From a virus: a stretch of DNA of 20,602 nucleotides. The notes below the pieces were generated by a model. The model saw nothing but the letters and a program-made list of their open reading frames with translations, did no database searches and had not been told where the DNA came from. The stretch spans positions 1-20,602 of IMG/VR virus record IMGVR_UViG_3300032516_000242; one strand, given 5' to 3'. A program made the position numbers and the translations under genes. Numbering within the stretch: the stretch's first letter is position 1; each line of letters opens with the position of its first letter. Shown here one piece after another: positions 4,420-12,619 of the stretch.

Positions 4420-4593
4420 ATGAAGCTACAAGAATTGTTTGAATCACCTAAGCCCATCAAGGCTACTAAGGTAAAGATTGAGAAGGGGTTAACAAGGGAC
4501 GAGGCACTTAAAGCCGCACCTTGGAAAAAATCCTACGGTGATTGTAGAGGTTTTTCGTACGATAAGAAGACAGGTGTAGCAACCTGGATATAA
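4420..4593 (+). CDS. small basic protein with capsid-targeting-like leader
   Basis: This is a 57-residue protein. The N-terminus MKLQELFESP resembles T4-type capsid-targeting leaders of internal head proteins; L-Q-E fits the (L/I)-x-E prohead-protease rule. The rest is lysine-rich (PKPIKATKVKIEKG) and ends in SYGDCRGFSYDKKTGVATWI, a beta-rich segment. The start at 4420 is chosen because the frame upstream runs only through tRNA genes. A GATAAATA box lies directly upstream and a strong terminator follows. A packaged DNA-associated protein is an inference; the family is not recognised. Confidence 0.7.
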   Translation: MKLQELFESPKPIKATKVKIEKGLTRDEALKAAPWKKSYGDCRGFSYDKKTGVATWI

Positions 4594-4606
4594 AATTAGA
4601 ATATTT

Positions 4607-4641
4607 GAAGCCCGCTATTGGAAACAGTAGCGGGCTTTTTT
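4607..4641 (+). terminator. rho-independent terminator closing the tRNA array
   Basis: AAGCCCGCTA (4608-4617) pairs with TAGCGGGCTT (4628-4637) around a 10-nt loop and is followed by T residues to 4641. It lies 14 nt after the MKLQELFE gene and separates the tRNA array from the next operon. Confidence 0.93.
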
Positions 4642-4660
4642 GTGACCGCAATTTTATTAT

Positions 4661-4668
4661 GATAAATA
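4661..4668 (+). promoter_or_regulatory. late-promoter-like box GATAAATA
   Basis: GATAAATA sits just after the terminator and 8 nt before the ATG at 4677, at the head of the plus-strand PP-loop operon. It is the only promoter-like signal seen for that operon. Confidence 0.5.
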
Positions 4669-4676
4669 CGCATATA

Positions 4677-5123
4677 ATGATAAAAGAAATAAATTTTGAA
4701 ACTATTCTTCCTATATGGAGGGATAAGTTATGGCCTGGTCGTGTATCTGCTATAGAGACTCATAGTGCTATGCTTCATCTCTATACAGAATATGATATGG
4801 GCAACTTTTTATTACCAGTATGGTATATTGGATATTATGAAGATAACGAACTAATAGGCGTCAATAGCGGGCATATGTGTGTCGATGGTAGTGCTCGCTC
4901 GCGCGGCCTGTGGATTATGCCGGAATTCCGCAAAAACGGTCGTGGAAAACAACTTCTAGGGGCAACGATAGCAAAGGCTAGGGAATATAATGCCTCTTCT
5001 ATATGGAGTTATTCGAGAAAAACATCTTGGCCAACATATAAATCAGTGGGATTTATATTGACCTCGGATTGGCAGCAGAGCGAGACCAGTGAAGCAAATG
5101 CATACTGCTATCTAGAATTATGA
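4677..5123 (+). CDS. GNAT-family N-acetyltransferase
   Basis: This 148-residue protein is predicted to transfer an acyl group from acyl-CoA to an amine. The GNAT core is visible: RGLWIMPEFRKNGRGKQLL contains the beta4 strand and the R-x-x-G-x-G/A-type pyrophosphate loop (motif A). SYSRKTSWPTYKSVGFIL matches motif B, with the usual aromatic-lysine-x-x-GF pattern. The start is set at 4677 because the in-frame ATG at 4659 overlaps the GATAAATA box; the longer form would add 6 residues. Its TGA overlaps the next ATG (ATGA), so it opens a tightly coupled five-gene operon. The minus-strand operon also begins with a GNAT gene. Confidence 0.82.
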   Translation: MIKEINFETILPIWRDKLWPGRVSAIETHSAMLHLYTEYDMGNFLLPVWYIGYYEDNELIGVNSGHMCVDGSARSRGLWIMPEFRKNGRGKQLLGATIAKAREYNASSIWSYSRKTSWPTYKSVGFILTSDWQQSETSEANAYCYLEL

Positions 5124-5962
5124 AATATCAGTTTGATCCATTTATTTTCTATTATGATGAGGTCGATTGGCCTATCTATGATTTTAGAACAGAATGTATT
5201 ATGGCTGCACATAAGGCAGCTTCAATGAATGTGAAAGGATTGCCTATTATTGTAACAATGAGTGGTGGACTTGATAGTGAGCTTATTGCTGAATCTTTAT
5301 ATCAGGCTAAAATACCATTCCGCGCTTTGATAGGTAAATTACAAGTACAGGTTGCTACAGAAACAATAATATTGAATGAACATGATTATAGTTATGCAGA
5401 AAAATGGTGTCATAATCATGGTATCGAAATAGAATATTGTAATTTAGATGTATATAAAAATGCACAATTATTGACAGAATATTCGATATTTTCTAAAGGG
5501 TTTTCGCCGCAATATGCATGGCATATGTATCTAATGAAATATGCCAGTGATAATGGGTATTTCTTTATTTCAGGGTTAGGAGATATAGATATTGTATTAA
5601 GAAATGGCGAATATTATTGTGCCGATACACAACGAGAATGGTCAATTGATATATTCTGTGAAACTTATAATCTAAATGGAATTATTAGGTTTGTAAAATT
5701 AGATTCCCGTCTAACAGCAGCTTTTCTGGAACTGAAATCAGTAAAGAGTCTAATGAAGGATAGGGCAGAAATTTTATTGCAACATAAACATCGGTGCTTT
5801 TCTGAGGTATTTCCGAATATGGAAAATAGACCTAAATTTACAGGATTTGAAAAGATACAAGAATGGGATTCTATACTCCGAAACTATATGAAGAAGCATA
5901 ATGGGCAACACGATACCATTTCGTATATACCTATATCTTACTTTCAAACAAAGGAACTATAA
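5120..5962 (+). CDS. PP-loop (asparagine-synthetase-type) protein 1
   Basis: This is a 280-residue protein. Residues 47-53 (MSGGLDS) form a complete PP-loop of N-type ATP pyrophosphatases, which activate a carboxylate or carbonyl as an adenylate for attack by nitrogen or sulfur. The following ELIAESL helix also fits. There is no N-terminal glutaminase domain, so ammonia or another nucleophile must come from elsewhere. The region around residue 150 (FISGLGDIDIVLRNG) may correspond to the second nucleotide-site motif of asparagine synthetases. It is coupled by overlap to the GNAT gene upstream (ATGA) and to the unknown downstream (TAATG). The substrate is unknown. Confidence 0.8.
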   Translation: MKYQFDPFIFYYDEVDWPIYDFRTECIMAAHKAASMNVKGLPIIVTMSGGLDSELIAESLYQAKIPFRALIGKLQVQVATETIILNEHDYSYAEKWCHNHGIEIEYCNLDVYKNAQLLTEYSIFSKGFSPQYAWHMYLMKYASDNGYFFISGLGDIDIVLRNGEYYCADTQREWSIDIFCETYNLNGIIRFVKLDSRLTAAFLELKSVKSLMKDRAEILLQHKHRCFSEVFPNMENRPKFTGFEKIQEWDSILRNYMKKHNGQHDTISYIPISYFQTKEL

Positions 5963-6543
5963 TGTTAGCAAATTTCTTCTCTATAGGTGATAAAAATTAT
6001 CTTAACAACGCAGTTGTTATATCGGATGCATTGAATAGAATTATTGAAATTTTTGAAGATGTTAAGAACTTCAAAATTCAATTTAGAAAACCCTTCCTAT
6101 CTCAGGGAGAATTTACCGTAAGTACAAATAAACTCGATGGACATATTACCGGAGAATTTGATACAGAGAAATTTCATTTTTATTTTTCCTATTCTCCAAC
6201 CGGTATTGCCTTAGAAAATAGAACAGCTACCAGATATGATATAGAAAAAGAAATCAATCCCTTCAATATTTGCTATAATATTACCGATCATTGTCGTGGC
6301 GTTATAGAGGCAGGATTTGAGAAAGTATACGGCACCATGACTGAAAAAGATAAAGTCATCTTTGTTATATTTGAAGTGCCAGATACCTCTGTGTTTTCCT
6401 CTGTTATTAAAAATCAGATTATGCCAGCAATGCGTATAACAGAAGCCGAACAAACAGGAGATCGTCGATTCAAAATATCTGTTTATCTTGGTGATCAATT
6501 ATTGGGTTATCGTTATAGCACAGTAAAGGAATTCATTGTATGA
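5962..6543 (+). CDS. unknown protein of the PP-loop operon
   Basis: This 193-residue soluble protein has no signal peptide. AAAGGA precedes the ATG, which overlaps the previous TAA by one base. Its composition suggests a mixed alpha/beta fold, with a strand-rich middle (GEFDTEKFHFYFSYSPTGI). It ends VKEFIV with TGA overlapping the next ATG. I do not recognise the family. Its place between a PP-loop protein and an SGNH-like protein, with overlapping stops and starts on both sides, implies equimolar production and a role in the same pathway, perhaps as a partner subunit. Confidence 0.75.
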   Translation: MLANFFSIGDKNYLNNAVVISDALNRIIEIFEDVKNFKIQFRKPFLSQGEFTVSTNKLDGHITGEFDTEKFHFYFSYSPTGIALENRTATRYDIEKEINPFNICYNITDHCRGVIEAGFEKVYGTMTEKDKVIFVIFEVPDTSVFSSVIKNQIMPAMRITEAEQTGDRRFKISVYLGDQLLGYRYSTVKEFIV

Positions 6544-7403
6544 CCTATTGGAACGAAAAAGAAGATTTGCATATTCGCTTCTGGAATACGGATATATATG
6601 GAAGTTATTGGAAAATAAGACATGAAATTAATGAACAAGGATATCGTGGTGATGAATTACAATCAAGTAAGGTGATATTTCTTGGAACATGTGATATTAT
6701 GACTAATCTTACGGATAAGACACAGAGATGGTCAGAACTTGTCCATTCTAAATTACATGGAGATCAACCTTTTATTGCTTTGGGAACGGTTGCGTCGGGT
6801 TTGCCGACAATGATAAGACGATTATATTCGTATATACAAAATTTTGGTGCACCTGAATTGGTATACATGACTATACCTCGGTTCGATGGGTCTGAATTTG
6901 TAAATAAATCGGGTAATTGTTATAATGTAAGTTCCAGAGTAGGTTCAGCGAACTTCTGTAGGCGAGCAGACTTCGTTGATGATGAAGAACACACAGTTTG
7001 GCTTATGCAACTCGAAGCTAACAAGAAACTAAATAATATTCATAATATGCAATATATCCTCGAGGAGAGATTTGCATTTATTGAAACAATATGTAAAGCA
7101 AATTCAATTAAACTAAAATGGACATTTAATCCATCGGATGCTGCCATTACGGTATTGTATAGAAATCACCGAGTATTTGAACATATTAGTGACTTCATGA
7201 AAGATGCTTTTGTAGGTAATCCCGAAGTGAAAGATCAGATGTTTGATAGATCTATCGGCCCCGAAACACATAAAGAAATATATAATAAGTTTATTGGAGA
7301 TGAAAAGTGGAATTATAATAAACTATGTGAAGTAGCAGAATACAATTTCAAATGGTTGGGTCGCCAATACGGTAATGAATTAATTAAGATGGAAGAGTCA
7401 TGA
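6540..7403 (+). CDS. SGNH/GDSL-hydrolase-like protein with Cys at the nucleophile position
   Basis: This is a 287-residue protein. GYRGDE followed by KVIFLGTCDIMTNL (about residues 34-57) resembles block I of SGNH hydrolases (GYRG...LGDSxT), but the nucleophile position carries Cys51 rather than Ser. GTVASGLPTMIRRLYSYI fits the Gly-containing block, and DRSIGPETHKEI (Asp236, His244) may supply the acid and base. Family members hydrolyse or transfer acyl esters. No signal peptide is visible, so it acts in the cytoplasm. It is coupled to its neighbours by a GTATGA overlap upstream and ATGA downstream. A catalytically altered transferase, thioesterase or binding protein are all possible. Confidence 0.55.
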   Translation: MTYWNEKEDLHIRFWNTDIYGSYWKIRHEINEQGYRGDELQSSKVIFLGTCDIMTNLTDKTQRWSELVHSKLHGDQPFIALGTVASGLPTMIRRLYSYIQNFGAPELVYMTIPRFDGSEFVNKSGNCYNVSSRVGSANFCRRADFVDDEEHTVWLMQLEANKKLNNIHNMQYILEERFAFIETICKANSIKLKWTFNPSDAAITVLYRNHRVFEHISDFMKDAFVGNPEVKDQMFDRSIGPETHKEIYNKFIGDEKWNYNKLCEVAEYNFKWLGRQYGNELIKMEES

Positions 7404-8311
7404 TTTATACCTCCGAAAATAATTGGTATAGTTGGCAATATGGTGATGATGAATTATTCGGTAGGCAAACCGGCGGCCTCGCCTTTAAAACTCGATATTC
7501 TAAATATTATGGTCATGTTGATAATTTTGGTAATGAGTTGCAAAAGGCCGCAAAAAGTACACTAGATTATTTTCCGGATTTGCGACCGTCTATTCTTTTT
7601 AGCGGTGGCTCAGAAAGTGAAATCGTATTAAGGACGTATATTAATATTGGTGCAAATCCTAATGTTTACATAATAAGATATGAGGACGACATTAATATTG
7701 TTGATGTGAGTTATGCAATTGCTATATGTACTTCCCTTAATATTAAATATAATCTGATAGATTTTAATATTAAGAAATTTTACGAAAATGATGCAGAAAC
7801 TATTTCCGAACAAGCCCAAATTGATGTTCCTGCAGCATTACCGCAACTAAAATTTCTTAATTATGTAGAAGGATTGCCCATTTACTGTTCGGGCGACCAA
7901 TCATGGTATAGAACACATGATAATTATAATATTCGCGGAACCTGGATTCTTAAATGCTATGAGCACGATGCCGGATGGTCAAAGTATATTCGTTATATTA
8001 ATCGTCCAGCTATAGGAGAGTGGCTTAAATGGACACCCGGATTAGTGTTGTCTTATATCGACCTTAACTGGTTTAAAAAATTAATTAACGACGAATATTA
8101 TGGTAAATTGGGTGTTAATTCTACTAAACTAATAGGTTATAGAGAAGCATACCCAGATTTAATTGCCAGGCAAAAATTAACAGGAATGGAAACTATTCGT
8201 CCATTGATTGACGAATTTAAAGCATTTTTGGAAAAGAAATATCAGGGATTACCTTACCGTAATGAAGTTGTACGCACGCTCGAAGAACTTCGGAACGAAA
8301 TTACTGGATAG
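7400..8311 (+). CDS. PP-loop protein 2 with altered loop (SGGSES)
   Basis: This is a 303-residue protein. ILFSGGSESEIVLRTY (residues 65-80) aligns with the PP-loop of protein 1, but the canonical Asp is Glu72 (SGGSES instead of SGGLDS). A later YCSGDQSWYRTHD may match the second nucleotide-site motif. It may be a reduced-activity or regulatory partner of protein 1; the Glu could still bind Mg2+. It is coupled to the SGNH-like gene by ATGA and is the last gene of the plus operon, converging with the TctC gene (3' ends overlap by 11 nt). The family is inferred from motif and neighbours. Confidence 0.7.
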   Translation: MIYTSENNWYSWQYGDDELFGRQTGGLAFKTRYSKYYGHVDNFGNELQKAAKSTLDYFPDLRPSILFSGGSESEIVLRTYINIGANPNVYIIRYEDDINIVDVSYAIAICTSLNIKYNLIDFNIKKFYENDAETISEQAQIDVPAALPQLKFLNYVEGLPIYCSGDQSWYRTHDNYNIRGTWILKCYEHDAGWSKYIRYINRPAIGEWLKWTPGLVLSYIDLNWFKKLINDEYYGKLGVNSTKLIGYREAYPDLIARQKLTGMETIRPLIDEFKAFLEKKYQGLPYRNEVVRTLEELRNEITG

Positions 8312-9233
8312 GAACAAGTTTTAATTGATTTGTGAATTTTGTTCGCTCTTCCTGAGCAAATTTTCTAAAATCTTCGGAAGTGGTATTAGAAGGCATAGGA
8401 AATATGCCTACTTTCTTAAATTTTTCCTGTAACTGTTTATCTTCTAAGATATGAGTTAGCATATTATTGTGCGAAGCAACAGTTGTTTCATCTGTTCCGG
8501 GTCCTGTAACAAACCCAAACATAGTAGAATCCTCAAGTATATTGGGTACAAATTTTCTTAATTTAGGATACTCCTTAAGTTCGTCGGCATCGGCACCAGC
8601 ATTTGCCACGATACGAACGAGACCACTAGATACCTGAGATTGAATTGTAGTATATGGAACAAACGCATAATCTACGTGTCCGCCCATCACATCTATAACA
8701 GCGGGTCCGACACCCTTATATTCGGCAATAATGGCATTTTTAGAGTCTGTCTCTTTTATAAGAAGAGATGATAATATTCTTAAACCTAATGCGCCGGATG
8801 CAAATGATACAGGTTTGCTAGATTTTAAATCGCCTAGAACCTCTGGTAATGATTTTGTATTCTTTGGATTTGTAATTAATACATTTGGTGTAAATCCGAC
8901 CATTTTTATATATGTTAGAGTTTGTGGATCAAATTTTCTAACTTCGTCTAGACTTGGAATAATTGAATAGGCATACTGTGCCTGACTGGTAATGCAAATG
9001 AGATTTTTATCGTCGACCCTCGAGACACATTCATTCATACCGATTATACCACCAGCACCTGCCTTTATCTCAATTGCATTTTTATATCCTAATTTAATAC
9101 CGGTTTCGGAAATTAATTGACCCACGATATAATTTCCACCACCGGGTGGAAATCCAACAAGTATTGTAAGATTATCGGCATACGAATTCATTGCTAATAC
9201 CGTAAGCACAGCAAGGAGGATTTTTTTAATCAT
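8301..9233 (-). CDS. TctC/Bug-family periplasmic solute-binding protein
   Basis: This is a 310-residue protein, close to the usual length for the family. An N-terminal signal peptide (residues 1-20, ending NSYA) is followed by LVGFPPGGGNYIVGQLI, the hallmark first motif of tripartite-tricarboxylate-transporter binding proteins, and GAGGIIGMNECVSR, the second. GVGPAVIDVMGGHVDYAF fits the later conserved helix and ligand loop. Relatives bind carboxylates or small amides in the periplasm and deliver them to TctAB. The start is supported by TGGAGAATC just before the ATG. No membrane subunits are nearby, so it would use a host TctAB, act in sensing, or serve another role. It is unusual cargo for a phage. 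Confidence 0.9.
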   Translation of the reverse strand: MIKKILLAVLTVLAMNSYADNLTILVGFPPGGGNYIVGQLISETGIKLGYKNAIEIKAGAGGIIGMNECVSRVDDKNLICITSQAQYAYSIIPSLDEVRKFDPQTLTYIKMVGFTPNVLITNPKNTKSLPEVLGDLKSSKPVSFASGALGLRILSSLLIKETDSKNAIIAEYKGVGPAVIDVMGGHVDYAFVPYTTIQSQVSSGLVRIVANAGADADELKEYPKLRKFVPNILEDSTMFGFVTGPGTDETTVASHNNMLTHILEDKQLQEKFKKVGIFPMPSNTTSEDFRKFAQEERTKFTNQLKLVPIQ

Positions 9234-9258
9234 GATTCTCCAGAATAAATTATATGTA

Positions 9259-9266
9259 TATTTATT
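9259..9266 (-). promoter_or_regulatory. late-promoter-like box AATAAATA (minus strand)
   Basis: Read on the minus strand this is AATAAATA. It ends 25 nt before the ATG of the TctC-type gene, leaving room for its leader and TGGAG ribosome site. It faces away from the plus-strand box at 9295. Confidence 0.4.
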
Positions 9267-9294
9267 TAAATATTTGTTCTTATAAGTATCATTT

Positions 9295-9302
9295 GATAAA
9301 TA
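9295..9302 (+). promoter_or_regulatory. late-promoter-like box GATAAATA
   Basis: The plus-strand box lies 20 nt before the ATG at 9323. A GGGAG ribosome site (9310-9314) lies in the transcribed leader, giving normal promoter and RBS geometry. Confidence 0.5.
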
Positions 9303-9322
9303 GTTTAAATGGGAGAATTATT

Positions 9323-9640
9323 ATGATTCAATATACAAGATCTTATACAAGACCAAGTACATTAGTGGCCTGGTGGTTTGAAGTTACATTAGCTGTTCCT
9401 AGATCAGTCTTTCATGACAGGATGATAGCAGCATATTATGCTACAGGAAAAGTACTCTCAGAGGATACAGTAATATCTCCGGACGGATTAACACTTACCT
9501 GGACAGGAATCTGGGAAAGTGAAGCAGCATTTAACGAATATGATATTGATTCTGTCCTAAATACATATTGGGTACTTAAAGACGATTACAATACATCAGT
9601 GGATATCATTAAGGGTCCGCTAGGAATTCAAACAATTTAA
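9323..9640 (+). CDS. small unknown protein, possible dimeric alpha/beta-barrel fold
   Basis: This is a 105-residue protein starting MIQYTRSYTRPS. The start at 9323 is set by GGGAG 8-12 nt upstream; an earlier in-frame ATG (9254) would add an implausible leader across the promoter box. The alternating pattern TLTWTGIWESEAAFNEYDID is like the strand-helix units of antibiotic-monooxygenase or EthD-type dimeric barrels, but this is weak. It is the only plus-strand gene inside the minus-strand block, and its stop overlaps the stop of the PP-loop 3 gene. It could be a separately regulated member of the same pathway. Confidence 0.7.
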   Translation: MIQYTRSYTRPSTLVAWWFEVTLAVPRSVFHDRMIAAYYATGKVLSEDTVISPDGLTLTWTGIWESEAAFNEYDIDSVLNTYWVLKDDYNTSVDIIKGPLGIQTI

Positions 9641-10551
9641 ATTTTCGTTAAGCACGTAATTGGCTTATTCCTGAATTTATTTTTATTCATTGATCGCATA
9701 TACATTCTTATTTCATAATTAGATTCCAGTGAATCTTCCCAATTTGTAGTCTTGTAATTGAATATCAGGTCGGGCCAGAGAGTATCGACTAGAACGCGGG
9801 TATCTATTCTTTTATTTTCTTTAACCATTAGTGGATGATGAAAATAAGATCTTAATAATAACGGTGACGAAGCATAAAAGTACATTTCACATGCTCGGTG
9901 ATTCGTTAGAGCCCATTGTCTATAATAAACTTCTGTAATGCTTATCGGTATGCCATTATACGAACCGTTGCTATTAGCTAAAGATTCGTAATCCGGCCCA
10001 CTTTTTTGTGGATCACCCTCGCCGCCTATAATATAGGTATTAAATGGAATTCTTTCTAGTAGGTATGGCAGGCATAGATATGTTGGCTTTTCTGCCTGTA
10101 AATTTTTGTAATTTTTTTCTAGTACAGAATCAAATGCTTCTTCCTTTGATAAAGAAATTACATTGAGTTTTGTACCTAACTCGGCTGCTAGATCTTGAGA
10201 CATTTTTAATGCCCGTGAATTAATATTCCAAATATCTAGAAACCATAATTCAAATGGTATTCCTTGTGTTGCTGCTTCTCTAGCAATAATTTCACTGTCG
10301 GCCCCTGATATACAAATAGAGAGGGGCATGTTAGCCGAGCTGTGTAAATCTGTAATTGTTTTTCTTATTGCATACTTTAAATCAGATGTAATTAAGTCAT
10401 CATCTATAGTATATGTAAATTCGAAAGAACTGCCATCTATATTAGAAATTGGTGAAAAATATTCTTTATTAAATGACCACCGTACATGTCTTGGAACGGA
10501 TAAACACACGTTTCGAGAATCTTTGTTATCGTAATCTATTAGTCGAGTCAT
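9637..10551 (-). CDS. PP-loop protein 3, degenerate loop (SGADS)
   Basis: This is a 304-residue protein. ICISGADSEIIAREAA (residues 79-94) resembles the PP-loop of protein 1 (SGGLDSELIAESL) with one residue missing, so nucleotide binding may be changed. IIGGEGDPQKSGPDY later in the chain resembles the GEGADE-type second motif of asparagine synthetases. The lengths and loop positions of proteins 1-3 are similar, so they are probably paralogues. Its ATG overlaps the TGA of the AsnB-like gene upstream in the same operon (ATGA). No glutaminase domain is present. The substrate is unknown. Confidence 0.72.
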   Translation of the reverse strand: MTRLIDYDNKDSRNVCLSVPRHVRWSFNKEYFSPISNIDGSSFEFTYTIDDDLITSDLKYAIRKTITDLHSSANMPLSICISGADSEIIAREAATQGIPFELWFLDIWNINSRALKMSQDLAAELGTKLNVISLSKEEAFDSVLEKNYKNLQAEKPTYLCLPYLLERIPFNTYIIGGEGDPQKSGPDYESLANSNGSYNGIPISITEVYYRQWALTNHRACEMYFYASSPLLLRSYFHHPLMVKENKRIDTRVLVDTLWPDLIFNYKTTNWEDSLESNYEIRMYMRSMNKNKFRNKPITCLTKI

Positions 10552-11627
10552 TCTTTGTTAATTTCTATATTTTGAATTCTATATATTCTGTTGTCTTCGA
10601 TACCTAATGCATTATATTTGTATGTACCTGTTACAAGTATTCTGTATAGCGAAGGAACCTTTATCTTTGTTGTTGTATAATTACCTAAATCTATGTATTT
10701 TTCTATAAACAGTCTTGATGCCAGTTTATGATTATACCTGCTTGGCGGTGATCCCCATTTAGGCATATTTCCAAATAATGATAGAATTTGAAAATCTGGA
10801 GTATTGAAAAATGTATCAAATATTTTCAATTCAGAATCGTGTGTTATGACATCCAGAAAGTTAGTAAAGCACAATGTTCTTAATGCAACAGATTGCCATT
10901 TGCATGAAAAATTTAACCACCACCTCAGGTCTGCCATTGTGTTAAGTGGTACGGTAGCATTTTCTACTAAATTTCTTAGGACTCTATGTAAATATGGTTT
11001 TGCTGTTTCATTTACCTTACTGATAATAAACATTTTTTCAATATTATCTTCGTTTATTTCCTCGTCAAAGAAATCCATGACATGGTGTAGAAGTCCGCCA
11101 CCAAATAATTGATCGGCATTTTCCCCCATAACATATCGATCGACGGTTGTATTTGGGTTGTTTATATTGTCTAATGCCGTATTTGCTGATGTAAGTTTAA
11201 AATATGGAAGAATGATTTTATTCCAGAATTTTGGATTTTCGATAATAGAATGTTGGCTAGCAGCAATTGTAATTTGATTGTAATTTCCTATACCGTTTTG
11301 TATTGCAATCCAGAAACTAAGAACAACAACGGTACTATCCAGGCCACCACTATAGAATATAACTATATCTTTACTTTCCTTCAATATTTCCTTGGCTCTG
11401 TTAATACATACTTCATCATAGCGGAGATTAATCGGGCCTTCGGGCTTCGGGGGAATGCCATATAGTATTTTAGTCTCAAATGGGGTTTCTAATGCATTAC
11501 TTCTGTCGATCAGGCTTGCGTTAGGACTAACAATCTTAAATAATTCACAAAAATCTAATAATTTCTTGTTTGATTCCCGTTGAGCTTGTTCTTTTAAAAA
11601 CAAGGGCATATAATAGATAATTTTCAT
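10548..11627 (-). CDS. asparagine-synthetase-like (AsnB C-domain) PP-loop protein 4
   Basis: This 359-residue protein is the most canonical of the four. IVIFYSGGLDSTVVVLSF (residues 88-105) is a full PP-loop, and GENADQLFGGGLLHH (168-182) matches the G-E-G-A-D-E-L-F-G-G motif of asparagine synthetase and beta-lactam or lasso-peptide cyclase relatives. These enzymes adenylate a carboxylate and form an amide. The N-terminal ~85 residues are not a glutaminase domain (no Cys2). Starts and stops overlap with both neighbours (ATGA at 10548 and 11624), so it is translated with them. Amide formation with free ammonia or an amine donor is the most direct prediction. Confidence 0.85.
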   Translation of the reverse strand: MKIIYYMPLFLKEQAQRESNKKLLDFCELFKIVSPNASLIDRSNALETPFETKILYGIPPKPEGPINLRYDEVCINRAKEILKESKDIVIFYSGGLDSTVVVLSFWIAIQNGIGNYNQITIAASQHSIIENPKFWNKIILPYFKLTSANTALDNINNPNTTVDRYVMGENADQLFGGGLLHHVMDFFDEEINEDNIEKMFIISKVNETAKPYLHRVLRNLVENATVPLNTMADLRWWLNFSCKWQSVALRTLCFTNFLDVITHDSELKIFDTFFNTPDFQILSLFGNMPKWGSPPSRYNHKLASRLFIEKYIDLGNYTTTKIKVPSLYRILVTGTYKYNALGIEDNRIYRIQNIEINKE

Positions 11628-12232
11628 ACCTGTCCTATTCTAACAGTTTCATTAATAACCGTGGTTTTCCAGGCTAAGAATTCTTGCTCAGTCTCAACAA
11701 GTCTTAATGAATTACTATATTTCCAAATTAGTGTTTGTTTTCTGAAGTGTACTGATAAAAGAGATTCGGCTAGGAAATTAAGATGTTTACTGGCAACCTC
11801 AAAACTCATATTCATGCACCGAGCATATTCTGTAATATATTGTACCTTGTGCTGATAAAACATCGGTAAATCATCGGTAGTAAGGTCGCTTAGGTTATCA
11901 TATGAGCTACCGACTATTGTTGCCTGTTCGAGCAGAAGATAAAACCCTTTTGCTAGCCTTTGGGCAATTTCACGTTTCTTAATTAATTCCGGAGTTATTG
12001 TACCGGTGTATTCGGAAAATTGTCCTGTACCGTAGTGATAGATCCAATATTGATCGGTAAACCAATTTTGATTTACACTCCTTGTCATATAATCTCCGTA
12101 TTGTACAGCCGATGTATCAAGAATACTACTTACAATAAATTTTACAGTTTCATTTGATCTGGAGGAATACAAGATAACATCTGTTGCTCTATCAGCAACA
12201 AAACTCATTCCAAAATAGTTTATATGTAACAT
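11624..12232 (-). CDS. unknown protein of the minus PP-loop operon
   Basis: This 202-residue protein appears soluble and mostly alpha-helical in its second half (KKREIAQRLAKGFYLLLEQA), with several aromatic residues. No signal peptide or catalytic motif is recognised. It lies 1 nt downstream of the secreted protein gene and overlaps the AsnB-like gene through ATGA. It is comparable in size and operon position with the 193-residue unknown in the plus operon, but similarity is not obvious by eye. It could be a partner or carrier subunit for the PP-loop enzymes. Confidence 0.72.
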   Translation of the reverse strand: MLHINYFGMSFVADRATDVILYSSRSNETVKFIVSSILDTSAVQYGDYMTRSVNQNWFTDQYWIYHYGTGQFSEYTGTITPELIKKREIAQRLAKGFYLLLEQATIVGSSYDNLSDLTTDDLPMFYQHKVQYITEYARCMNMSFEVASKHLNFLAESLLSVHFRKQTLIWKYSNSLRLVETEQEFLAWKTTVINETVRIGQV

Positions 12233-12233
12233 T

Positions 12234-12611
12234 TTATTTTATCATTGTCGTACAAAGTTTTTCTGTAATAGGTACCAATTCGGGATCAATTTTAGAAAAT
12301 TCTTTAGCACTCATTGTTGTGGCTATTTCTTCGTTGTTTTTGAATAGTTTGTGGTGTGTATTGGTTATAGGATTAAATACTTCTGTCAGGGTACGTCTAT
12401 GCAGTTTCAATTTACAATCCACTGTGACAATAAAAAAGCCGATTGTATTTTTTGGGGCAATCGTATCATCTGTATATTGTTTTGTTACAAAGAAAACTAT
12501 TCTTGGATCGATTAAAAGCGGCATATATCCGTCTTTATTAACAAGTTCGATTTTATGTGCATGCGCTGTGGTAGATAATGTTAATAGCAAATATATTAAT
12601 ATTTTCTTCAT
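12234..12611 (-). CDS. small secreted protein, unknown
   Basis: This is a 125-residue protein. MKKILIYLLLTLSTTAHAHK is a textbook signal peptide with cleavage after AHA, so the mature product of about 106 residues is periplasmic. It has at least two Cys (VDCKLKL and EKLCTTM) that could form a disulfide. No family is recognised. It is the second gene of the minus operon, 8 nt from the GNAT stop. With the TctC-type protein this makes two exported proteins beside the PP-loop enzymes, suggesting that uptake or an envelope step is involved. Confidence 0.78.
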   Translation of the reverse strand: MKKILIYLLLTLSTTAHAHKIELVNKDGYMPLLIDPRIVFFVTKQYTDDTIAPKNTIGFFIVTVDCKLKLHRRTLTEVFNPITNTHHKLFKNNEEIATTMSAKEFSKIDPELVPITEKLCTTMIK

Positions 12612-12619
12612 AATTTACT

